Part shown: one piece after another, positions 57,277 to 64,000 of the stretch
How positions within the stretch are numbered: position 1 is the stretch's first letter
Layout of the letters: each line of letters starts with the position of its first letter
NCBI GenBank assembly: GCA_045660445.1
Contig: JAZRDR010000016.1
Coordinates: 23,513 to 87,512, forward strand
Origin: Faeciplasma sp045660445
GTDB lineage: Bacteria; Bacillota; Clostridia; Oscillospirales; Ruminococcaceae
Reading direction: 5' to 3'
DNA length: 64,000 nucleotides
The notes under the pieces: generated by a model
What the model was told of the DNA's origin: nothing
The model's input: only the letters and a program-made list of their open reading frames with translations
The model's database searches: none
Translations under genes and position numbers: made by a program

Positions 57277-58092
57277 ATGTCGCCTGTATTCACACAAAAG
57301 AAAGAGAAAATCGTTGCAAAAGTTATTGAAATACCTATCGAGATGATTGCGCCCAATCCATATCAGCCGCGCCGCGATTTTGACCGCAACGAGCTTTTGG
57401 CTCTTGCTGCAAGCATTAAAGCAGATGGAATTCTGCAACCGTTAACTGTGCGCCGTTCGGGTGCGGGATATGAGCTTATCGCCGGCGAAAGAAGGCTTCG
57501 TGCCGCATTGCTTGCAGGGCTTGAAACGGTTCCCTGCATTGTGAACGAGGTTACGGACAGAAACTCGGCGCTTTTATCCCTTGTTGAGAACATTCAAAGG
57601 CAGGACCTTGGCTTTTTTGAGGAGGCAACCGCCATCGCACGGCTTATCGAAATTTATGGAATGACTCAGGAGGATGCGGCTTTTCGCTTGGGATATGCTC
57701 AGTCAACGCTTGCAAATAAGCTAAGGCTTTTAAAGCTATCGCTTGATGAACGCAGGCTGATCTTAGAGGGCAACCTTACAGAACGCCACGCAAGAGCGTT
57801 TTTGCGCCTTGAAACCTCTGAACAGAGGGTGGAAGCTATAAATCAGGCGATCAGGCAAAAGCTGAACGTGGAAAGAACCGAGAGATTGATCGACTCGATG
57901 ATCGAAAAAGAGAGGTATAGAAGGAATATCCGCAAAGGCGCGGTTATATTTAAAGATCTGCGGCTTTTTATGAACACGGTGAACAAGGCCGTTGAGACGA
58001 TGCAGATCGCAGGCGTTGACGTGAACGTGGACAAACAGCAGTCAGAGGAGTTTTTGGATTATCATATCAGAATACCGCTTAAGAAGGATTGA
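57277..58092 (+). CDS. noc: Nucleoid occlusion protein Noc (ParB paralogue)
   Basis: 271 residues of the ParB/Spo0J family: N-terminal CTPase domain (NPYQPRRDFD, AGERRLRAALLAGL, LLSLVENIQRQDL) and helix-turn-helix (MTQEDAAFRLGYAQSTLANKLRLLKL). Its position after rsmG and before parA is that of noc in Bacillus. Noc binds NBS sites and blocks division over the nucleoid. A typical amphipathic membrane-targeting N terminus is not obvious in MSPVFTQKKEK, so it could also be a second ParB. Ribosome site GAAAGGAAA. Confidence 0.85.
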   Translation: MSPVFTQKKEKIVAKVIEIPIEMIAPNPYQPRRDFDRNELLALAASIKADGILQPLTVRRSGAGYELIAGERRLRAALLAGLETVPCIVNEVTDRNSALLSLVENIQRQDLGFFEEATAIARLIEIYGMTQEDAAFRLGYAQSTLANKLRLLKLSLDERRLILEGNLTERHARAFLRLETSEQRVEAINQAIRQKLNVERTERLIDSMIEKERYRRNIRKGAVIFKDLRLFMNTVNKAVETMQIAGVDVNVDKQQSEEFLDYHIRIPLKKD

Positions 58093-58133
58093 GATGTGAA
58101 TCTTTCTGAATGGTAGGCAGCGAAAAACAGCGT

Positions 58134-58252
58134 TGCCGCGTGCGGCAGGAGGGACTTCGTCCCGACAGATGTTTTTTGATAGATAGTTTGCTTTGCAAAC
58201 TATCTATTTGTTCCACATGGAACATTTGCAAGATCGCTCTTAACGAGCGATC
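58134..58252. repeat. Hairpin cluster between noc and parA
   Basis: Four perfect hairpins: TGCCGC-GT-GCGGCA (58134-58147), GGGAC-TTC-GTCCC (58151-58163), a 13-bp stem ATAGATAGTTTGC with GCAAACTATCTAT (58179-58207), and GATCGCTC-TTAAC-GAGCGATC (58232-58252). The parS-like site lies between the last two. The 276-base gap has no gene. Confidence 0.7.
58209..58224. promoter_or_regulatory. parS-like centromere site
   Basis: TGTTCCACATGGAACA differs from the known parS form TGTTCCACGTGGAACA at one central base; the arms TGTTCCA/TGGAACA are perfect. It lies 145 bases before parA, between noc and parA-parB, where ParB loading sites are expected. Confidence 0.75.
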
Positions 58253-58368
58253 GGCTTGCCGCTAAGCTACGCACCGCGACAAATAAAAACTTTTAATAAA
58301 AAACAGTTGCAAACCCCATCGATTTATGGCATACTTAGAATAATGATAAATATGCAAGGAGGGGGAAA

Positions 58369-59154
58369 ATGGGCAAGATAATCGCCGTGTCGAACCAAAA
58401 GGGCGGCGTTGGAAAGTCAACATCGGTTGTAAATCTTGCGGCAGCACTTGGCGGCAAGGGCAAAAAGGTTCTTGTTGTTGATATCGACGCGCAGGGAAAC
58501 ACCACAACCGGCTTTGGCGTGAGAAAAAGAGCGATAGTCAACACCGTTTATGAGGTTATAATCGGTGCGTGCCGTGCAAGCGATGCCATCGTTCCGACAG
58601 CTTTTAAGGGCGTTTCGCTGATCTCATCAGCTCAAAAGCTTGCAGGTGCTGAAATTGAGCTGGCATCTTTAGAAAACCGCTTGATGCGCCTTAAAATGCA
58701 GCTTTTAACGGTTAAAGAAAGCTTTGACTACATTTTGATAGACTGCCCGCCGTCGCTAAGCTTGATAACGCTTAACGCACTTACAGCTTGTGACTCGGTT
58801 TTGATACCCATTCAGTGCGAGTTCTATTCGTTAGAGGGGCTCGTTCAGCTGATGGATACGATAAAAAGGATCAAAGACGGATACAATCCGAATATGTACG
58901 TCGAGGGGATACTCTTCACAATGTTTGTTGCACGCTATAATTTAACGGCACAAGTTGTGGCAGAGGTTAAGAAATACTTCCCGAATGACATTTATAACAC
59001 GGTTATTCCGCGAAACGTTGCACTTTCTGAGGCTCCAAGTCACGGAAAACCGATAATGTATTACGACAGAAGCTCTAAAGGAGCAGAGGCTTATGAAAAC
59101 TTCTGCGTTGAATTCTTGGAGCGTAATCGCAAAAAATCAAGAAAAAGATCATAA
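58369..59154 (+). CDS. parA: Chromosome partitioning ATPase ParA (Soj)
   Basis: DNA-binding ATPase for origin segregation and control of DnaA. 261 residues with the deviant Walker A KGGVGKSTSVVNLA, DIDAQGNTTTG, and DCPPSLSLITLNAL. Ribosome site AAGGAGGGGG. Followed after 22 bases by parB. Confidence 0.96.
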   Translation: MGKIIAVSNQKGGVGKSTSVVNLAAALGGKGKKVLVVDIDAQGNTTTGFGVRKRAIVNTVYEVIIGACRASDAIVPTAFKGVSLISSAQKLAGAEIELASLENRLMRLKMQLLTVKESFDYILIDCPPSLSLITLNALTACDSVLIPIQCEFYSLEGLVQLMDTIKRIKDGYNPNMYVEGILFTMFVARYNLTAQVVAEVKKYFPNDIYNTVIPRNVALSEAPSHGKPIMYYDRSSKGAEAYENFCVEFLERNRKKSRKRS

Positions 59155-59176
59155 AATTTAATGAAAAGGAGCAAAT

Positions 59177-60025
59177 ATGGCAAGAGTTAAAGGACTTGGA
59201 ATGGGCATGGAAGCTCTCTTTTCCGAGAACGAGACAAAGGGCTCGTCTCCTCAGACACTTCGTTTGACAGAGATCTTTCCAAACAAAGAACAGCCCAGAA
59301 CCGATTTTGACGACGAAGCGATATCGGCACTTGCTGATTCGATAAAACAGCACGGTGTTTTGCAGCCCTTGCTTGTAAGACCGATGCCCGGCGGCGGATA
59401 TCAGATCGTTGCAGGCGAAAGACGTTGGCGTGCAAGCCGAATTGCAGGACTTAACGAGGTTCCGGTTTATATCAAGGAGCTTAATGACGAGCAGACGATG
59501 CAATTGGCACTCGTTGAAAACCTTCAGCGAGAGAACTTAAACCCCGTTGAAGAGGCTTTGGGATACAGAGAGCTTATCGATACATACGGCTATACCCAAG
59601 AGCAGGTGGCAAAGATCGTTGGAAAATCCCGCCCTGCAGTTGCAAATTCGTTGAGAATTTTGAATTTGGACGAAGCAACACTTAAACTTGTGCGCGACGG
59701 CGACGTTTCCGCAGGTCATGCAAAGGTTTTGGCAGGAATCGAGGACAGGGCATTAAGATCTGATCTTGCGCTTAAGGTCAAGCGAGATATGCTCACCGTC
59801 AGACAGCTTGAGGAGCTTGCAAAAACCGCAAGCAAGCCGAAGAAAGAAAAGATCCCTCCGAAAAAAGAGGTTTACTTCAAGGAGGTTGAGCTTTCACTTG
59901 CTGAGACCTTGGGAAGAAAGGTTAACGTTAGCGGCAAAAACGGCAAGGGCAAGCTTGAGATCGAGTTCTACTCGCAGGATGACCTTGCTGCCATCGCAAA
60001 AACTTTGGAAAGCTTGAATAAATAA
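59177..60025 (+). CDS. parB: Chromosome partitioning protein ParB (Spo0J)
   Basis: CTP-dependent clamp that loads at parS and recruits SMC. 282 residues: MARVKGLGMGMEALF start, NKEQPRTDFDDEAI, AGERRWRASRIAGL (CTP site), LVENLQRENLNPVEEA, and helix-turn-helix YTQEQVAKIVGKSRPAVANSLRILNL. Ribosome site AAAGGAG. Ends eleven bases before a family B hairpin element. Confidence 0.96.
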   Translation: MARVKGLGMGMEALFSENETKGSSPQTLRLTEIFPNKEQPRTDFDDEAISALADSIKQHGVLQPLLVRPMPGGGYQIVAGERRWRASRIAGLNEVPVYIKELNDEQTMQLALVENLQRENLNPVEEALGYRELIDTYGYTQEQVAKIVGKSRPAVANSLRILNLDEATLKLVRDGDVSAGHAKVLAGIEDRALRSDLALKVKRDMLTVRQLEELAKTASKPKKEKIPPKKEVYFKEVELSLAETLGRKVNVSGKNGKGKLEIEFYSQDDLAAIAKTLESLNK

Positions 60026-60053
60026 ACAAAGAATGCAGCCGCAGCGAAGTGGT

Positions 60054-60156
60054 GGGCGAAGCCCGATCTATTTCAGCTGCGCTGAAATAGATCCCGCGCG
60101 CCGCAGGCGCGCGTGGCGCCGTTTTGCCAAAGGCAAAACGGGCGGGGCTTCGCCCC
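60054..60156. repeat. GC-rich hairpin array, family B, copy 2
   Basis: Between parB and serS. GGGC-GAA-GCCC (60054-60064), a perfect 13-bp stem GATCTATTTCAGC with GCTGAAATAGATC (60065-60093), CGCGCGCC-GCA-GGCGCGCG (60095-60113), CCGTTTTGCC-AAA-GGCAAAACGG (60119-60141) and GGGGCTTCGCCCC (60144-60156). The two ends, GGGCGAAGCCC and GGGCTTCGCCC, are inverted copies of each other. Compare copy 1 at 16284-16387. Confidence 0.75.
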
Positions 60157-60188
60157 AACCAACTACGTTAGAAAGGGACGTTAAAACC

Positions 60189-61469
60189 ATGTTAGACATT
60201 AAATTTGTAAGGGAAAACCCCGATATTGTTAAGGAGAACATCAAAAATAAGTTCCAGGACTCGAAAATTGCCCTTGTGGACGAGGTTATCGAGCTTGATA
60301 AGCAGAATAGATCTGCTATCACCGAGGCTGATCAGTTAAGAGCTGACAGAAATCGCCTTTCCAAGATGATCGGTGGATTTATGGCAAAGGGCGAAAAAGA
60401 CAAAGCTGAGGAGACCAAAAAGCTTGTTGCAGAGCAGGCACAGCGCTTGGCAGATCTTGAAAAGCTTGAAGCAGAGCTTCAGGAAAAGATCCAAAAGATC
60501 ATGTACACAATTCCCAACATCATCGATCCCAGCGTGCCGATCGGCAAGGATGACTCTGAAAACGTTGAGGTTCAGAAGTATGGCGAGCCTTACACCCCCA
60601 ATTTCGAAATCCCTTATCACACCGATATTATGGAAAAGCTCAACGGTATCGACCTTGACTCGGCAAGAAGAGTTGCAGGCAATGGCTTCTATTATTTGAT
60701 GGGCGACATTGCAAGACTTCACTCTGCAGTTATTTCTTATGCAAGAGATTTCATGATCGACCGCGGCTTCACTTATTGCATCCCTCCTTATATGATCAGA
60801 AGCAACGTTGTAACCGGCGTTATGAGCTTTGCTGAAATGGACGCAATGATGTATAAGATCGAGGGTGAGGATCTTTACCTTATCGGCACATCCGAGCACT
60901 CTATGATCGGCAAGTTTATCGACCAGATCGTGCCCGAAGCTCAGCTCCCCATCACATTAACCAGCTATTCTCCTTGCTTCAGAAAGGAAAAGGGCGCACA
61001 CGGCCTTGAAGAACGCGGTGTTTACAGAATCCATCAGTTTGAAAAGCAGGAAATGATCGTTGTTTGCAAGCCTGAAGAAAGCATGGAATGGTTTGACAAA
61101 TTATGGCAAAATACCGTTGATCTCTTCCGTTCGCTTGATATTCCCGTTAGAACTTTGGAATGCTGCTCGGGCGACTTGGCAGACTTGAAGGTTAAGTCGG
61201 TTGACGTTGAAGCTTGGAGCCCCAGACAGCAGAAATACTTCGAGGTTGGCTCTTGCTCGAACCTTGGTGACGCTCAGGCTCGCCGCTTGAAGATCAGAGT
61301 TAACGGCGAAAAGGGCAAATATTTGGCTCACACCCTTAACAACACCGTTGTTGCTCCTCCCAGAATGCTTATTGCATTCTTGGAAAACAACCTTAACGAA
61401 GACGGATCTGTAAGAATCCCCGAGGCACTTCGCCCCTACATGGGAGGAAAAGACGTTATCGGTAAATAA
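60189..61469 (+). CDS. serS: Seryl-tRNA synthetase
   Basis: Charges tRNA-Ser (and tRNA-Sec). 426 residues: N-terminal tRNA-binding coiled coil (LDIKFVRENPDIVKENIKNKF, to about 110) and class II core (FRKEKGAHGLEERGVYRIHQFEKQEM motif 2 region, VGSCSNLGDAQARRLKIRV, LNNTVVAPPRMLIAFLEN motif 3). ATG 60189 after GAAAGGGACG; the open frame reaches back into the hairpin element without coding value. Confidence 0.96.
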   Translation: MLDIKFVRENPDIVKENIKNKFQDSKIALVDEVIELDKQNRSAITEADQLRADRNRLSKMIGGFMAKGEKDKAEETKKLVAEQAQRLADLEKLEAELQEKIQKIMYTIPNIIDPSVPIGKDDSENVEVQKYGEPYTPNFEIPYHTDIMEKLNGIDLDSARRVAGNGFYYLMGDIARLHSAVISYARDFMIDRGFTYCIPPYMIRSNVVTGVMSFAEMDAMMYKIEGEDLYLIGTSEHSMIGKFIDQIVPEAQLPITLTSYSPCFRKEKGAHGLEERGVYRIHQFEKQEMIVVCKPEESMEWFDKLWQNTVDLFRSLDIPVRTLECCSGDLADLKVKSVDVEAWSPRQQKYFEVGSCSNLGDAQARRLKIRVNGEKGKYLAHTLNNTVVAPPRMLIAFLENNLNEDGSVRIPEALRPYMGGKDVIGK

Positions 61470-61513
61470 TTTTACTTTAACGTAGAATCGGAATACAAAA
61501 AGGAGATGACACC

Positions 61514-62569
61514 ATGTTAACACTGAAAGAAGCTTATAAGGACTATTTCGACGTTGGTGCGGCAATTTCTGCCTATTGGCTTGATGAAGGTGCAGAAACT
61601 ATCAAGGCATACTTCAGCTCGATTACAGCCGAAAACGAAATGAAGTATACAAATCTTCATAACCACAATTATGAACGCCCTCCGTTTAAGCCGGGTATGA
61701 AGTTCGAGGACATTAAGTTCCCCGAAATAAAGAATAGGGAAGAGTATGTCCATCCGAACACAGTTTTATCTGTTGCTCCTGCCGACAAGGTTTATAATTT
61801 CGGTATGGAAAACGGAATCAAGGTGCGCGGACATTGCCTTTCTTGGCACGGTTCTTATCCTTGGGGCATGTTTGAACAGTTAACCCCTGATGAGCTTTGG
61901 GCAAACACCCGCGAGCATTATGAATTTGTTGCAAAGCGTTTCCCCAAGGTTTCTTGTTGGGACGTTGTTAACGAGGCTTGCGACGATAAGCACGGACTTT
62001 ATCTTCGTGAAACCGTTTATAAAAAGGCTTTCGGTGACGATTATCTTATCAAGCTTTATGGCTTAGCAAGAGAGATCTTGCCCGGCATTCCTTTGGTATG
62101 CAATGATTACAACGAATGGGTTCCCCACAAGCACGAAAGCATCCTTAAGCTCGTTGGAACATTGAAGGAAAGAGATTTGGTTGACGTTATCGGCTGTCAG
62201 TGCCACATCAGTGCGCATATGACTGACTTGGAATTCGATCAGATCAAGCGCGCATATGAAAACTATGCAAAAATGGGACTTAAGATACACGTTACCGAAA
62301 TGGACGTTAACTGCCTTAAGTGGCAGGATGAAAGCATCGATCCCACCTCGCCCGAGACTTTGGAAAAGATGGCATCGGTTTATGAAAAGATGTTTGCGCT
62401 CTTCCGTCAGTATAAGGGCGTCATCGAAAACGTAACCCTTTGGGGCGTTTCGGATAAGCACTCCTGGCTTAATCACTTCAAGAACAGAGAAGGACGTAAA
62501 AATGCCTGCCTGTTGTTCGACGAAAACTATCAGCCCAAGGAAGCTTTGCTTAGAATTACACAGTTTTAA
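61514..62569 (+). CDS. GH10 endo-1,4-beta-xylanase, cytoplasmic
   Basis: 351-residue glycoside hydrolase family 10 barrel. Acid/base Glu in WDVVNEA (near 153), nucleophile Glu in HVTEMDV (near 262), substrate residues in RGHCLSWHG, and WGVSDKHSWL near the C terminus. No signal peptide, carbohydrate-binding module or anchor is present, so it probably acts inside the cell on imported xylo-oligosaccharides. Single gene between serS and guaB, with ribosome site AAAGGAGATGA and a strong terminator. Suggests a plant-fibre habitat such as gut. Confidence 0.93.
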   Translation: MLTLKEAYKDYFDVGAAISAYWLDEGAETIKAYFSSITAENEMKYTNLHNHNYERPPFKPGMKFEDIKFPEIKNREEYVHPNTVLSVAPADKVYNFGMENGIKVRGHCLSWHGSYPWGMFEQLTPDELWANTREHYEFVAKRFPKVSCWDVVNEACDDKHGLYLRETVYKKAFGDDYLIKLYGLAREILPGIPLVCNDYNEWVPHKHESILKLVGTLKERDLVDVIGCQCHISAHMTDLEFDQIKRAYENYAKMGLKIHVTEMDVNCLKWQDESIDPTSPETLEKMASVYEKMFALFRQYKGVIENVTLWGVSDKHSWLNHFKNREGRKNACLLFDENYQPKEALLRITQF

Positions 62570-62577
62570 ACAAAAAA

Positions 62578-62621
62578 GCCGCACGGGTGTTGATATTTTT
62601 CTGCCTGTGCGGCAAATTTTA
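62578..62621 (+). terminator. Terminator of the GH10 gene
   Basis: GCCGCAC/GTGCGGC stem with a 22-base loop, followed by AAATTTTA. Confidence 0.7.
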
Positions 62622-62625
62622 TAGG

Positions 62626-62654
62626 TTGACTGTTGGAACTTTTTATTGTAAAAT
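62626..62654 (+). promoter_or_regulatory. Sigma-A promoter of guaB
   Basis: TTGACT (62626-62631), 17 bases, TAAAAT (62649-62654), 61 bases before guaB. No purine riboswitch is seen in the short leader. Confidence 0.75.
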
Positions 62655-62715
62655 AGATTAAATAATATTTTTTCGGTATTCTTAATCAGGACTTTTAATT
62701 TAGGAGGAGAAAAAT

Positions 62716-64000
62716 ATGCTTCAGACCAACGCTGACATCAAATTCGGTAAGGAAGGCTTGACTTTCGATGACGTTTTGCTTATTCCTGCTGAATCAAACG
62801 TAACCCCCAACATGGTAAGCCTTAAAACTACCTTGTGCAAGGGAATTGAACTTAACGTTCCCATCATGACCTCGGCAATGGACACCGTAACCGAATCCAA
62901 GATGGCAATCGCTATCTCTCGTGAGGGTGGTATCGGTATCATCCACAAGAACATGACCATTGAAAGACAGGCTGAAGAAGTTGACAAGGTTAAGAGATCG
63001 CAGAACGGTGTTATCGCAAATCCCTTCTATCTCTCTGCTGACCACCTCGTATCCGACGCTGACGAGCTTATGGCAAAGTATAAGATCTCCGGCGTTCCGA
63101 TCGTTGATGAAAACCGCAAGCTCTGCGGTATCATCACTAACCGTGACATGAGATTTATCAGAGATTTCTCTATGCGCATCGGCGACGTTATGACCAAGGA
63201 CAATTTAGTTACTGCGCCTGAAGGAACAACCTTGGAAGAAGCATCTGAGATCTTGCGCAAGTATAAGATTGAAAAGCTCCCCATCGTTGACGAAAACGGC
63301 TATTTAAAGGGACTCATCACCATTAAGGATATCGAAAAGGCAGTTAAATATCCTAACTCTGCAACCGACTCTCAGGGAAGACTTATCTGCGGTGCTGCTA
63401 TCGGCGTTACTAACGACGTTTTGGACAGAGCAAGAGCTTTGGTTGAAGCAGGCGTTGACGTTTTGGTTCTTGACTCGGCTCACGGCCATTCTCAGAACAT
63501 CATCAACTGCGTTAAGAAGGTTAAGGAAGCATTCCCCAACACTCCTGTAATTGCAGGTAACGTTGCAACTGCTGAAGCAACAGAAGCTTTGATCAAGGCA
63601 GGAGCTGACTGCGTTAAGGTTGGTATCGGCCCCGGCTCTATCTGCACGACCCGTGTTGTTGCAGGTGTCGGCGTTCCTCAGTTGACTGCTGTTTACGATG
63701 CTGCTTGCATCGGTGCTAAGTATGGCATCCCTGTTATCGCTGACGGCGGTATCAAGTATTCCGGTGACATCGTGAAGGCTATCGCAGCAGGTGCTGACGT
63801 TATCATGGCCGGTTCCCTCTTCGCAGGCTGTGAAGAATCCCCAGGCGAAACAGAAATCTATCAGGGCCGTCAGTTCAAGGTATACCGTGGCATGGGCTCT
63901 CTCGGCGCAATGAGCAAGGGCTCGGGCGACAGATACTTCCAGGCTGGCTCCACAAAGTTCGTTCCAGAAGGTGTTGAAGGCCGTGTTCCTTACAAGGGAC
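62716..64000 (+). CDS. guaB: IMP dehydrogenase (3' end outside window)
   Basis: Rate-limiting step of GMP synthesis, NAD-dependent oxidation of IMP to XMP. The first 428 codons are present: N-terminal barrel (GLTFDDVLLIPAESNV, MTSAMDTVTESKMAIAI), two CBS domains (about 95-205), and the active-site loop GPGSICTTRVVAG with the catalytic Cys (near 309), then GDRYFQAG flap sequence. Strong ribosome site TAGGAGGAG. The reading frame is open to the window edge. Confidence 0.96.
   Translation, partial: MLQTNADIKFGKEGLTFDDVLLIPAESNVTPNMVSLKTTLCKGIELNVPIMTSAMDTVTESKMAIAISREGGIGIIHKNMTIERQAEEVDKVKRSQNGVIANPFYLSADHLVSDADELMAKYKISGVPIVDENRKLCGIITNRDMRFIRDFSMRIGDVMTKDNLVTAPEGTTLEEASEILRKYKIEKLPIVDENGYLKGLITIKDIEKAVKYPNSATDSQGRLICGAAIGVTNDVLDRARALVEAGVDVLVLDSAHGHSQNIINCVKKVKEAFPNTPVIAGNVATAEATEALIKAGADCVKVGIGPGSICTTRVVAGVGVPQLTAVYDAACIGAKYGIPVIADGGIKYSGDIVKAIAAGADVIMAGSLFAGCEESPGETEIYQGRQFKVYRGMGSLGAMSKGSGDRYFQAGSTKFVPEGVEGRVPYKG

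Overview
The window is a chromosomal segment of a Gram-positive, probably anaerobic and spore-forming bacterium of the class Clostridia, most likely a gut or rumen member of the Oscillospirales/Ruminococcaceae type. Evidence for this: germination protease GPR and SpoVG; a collagen-like spore-surface type protein behind a mother-cell-type promoter; pyruvate:ferredoxin oxidoreductase; Clostridia-type sigma-A promoters (TTGACA-17-TATAAT); classic Firmicutes gene blocks (ylxM-ffh-rpsP-khpA-rimM-trmD, dnaA-dnaN-yaaA-recF-remB-gyrB-gyrA, rpmH-rnpA-yidD-yidC-khpB-mnmE-mnmG-rsmG-noc-parA-parB). The family-level placement is inference.

Layout. 0-7.5 kb: proS, a PlsC-like acyltransferase, the SRP/ribosome maturation cluster and an HPr. 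7.8-13.2 kb: a PucR/CdaR-like regulator and a division/peptidoglycan operon, ftsE-ftsX-LytM hydrolase-degenerate S41 protease. 13.2-19.5 kb: a lipoprotein, rpsT, gpr, acpP, a Nudix gene, spoVG, murC, lexA, nudF. 19.5-23.5 kb: rplL-rplJ with an L10 leader, and rpmG-secE-nusG-rplK-rplA. 24.4-32.2 kb: tRNA-Pro(CGG) and a compact operon for the shikimate pathway to chorismate and on towards tyrosine (aroF-tyrA-aroB-aroA-aroC-chorismate mutase-aroEK fusion-aroQ). 32.3-39.7 kb: a nucleotidyltransferase, the collagen-like protein, nifJ and a trypsin-DUF6273 lipoprotein. 39.7-49.4 kb: gyrA to dnaA on the minus strand. 49.7-64 kb: rpmH through parB, serS, a GH10 xylanase and the 5' part of guaB, all on the plus strand.

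The divergence of the dnaA and rpmH blocks at about 49.5 kb marks the origin of replication. No canonical DnaA box (TTATCCACA) was seen in the origin gaps. A related motif, TTTCAAC(A/G), occurs seven times in about 750 bases of origin non-coding DNA. It includes a tandem pair beside a TAG-type trinucleotide run and an AT-rich stretch. The DnaA DNA-binding signature is also altered (RNHST instead of RDHTT). A near-consensus parS site sits between noc and parA.

The second unexplained signal is a set of intergenic elements built of consecutive perfect hairpins. Related copies keep the same framework and hairpin order while the stem sequences differ, so pairing is kept but sequence is not. The rest is ordinary housekeeping DNA with a few oddities: an S41 protease that has lost both catalytic residues, a promoter-proximal terminator ahead of the nusG operon, and a duplicated tRNA 3' end. 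I saw no CRISPR array, prophage, insertion sequence or transposase.
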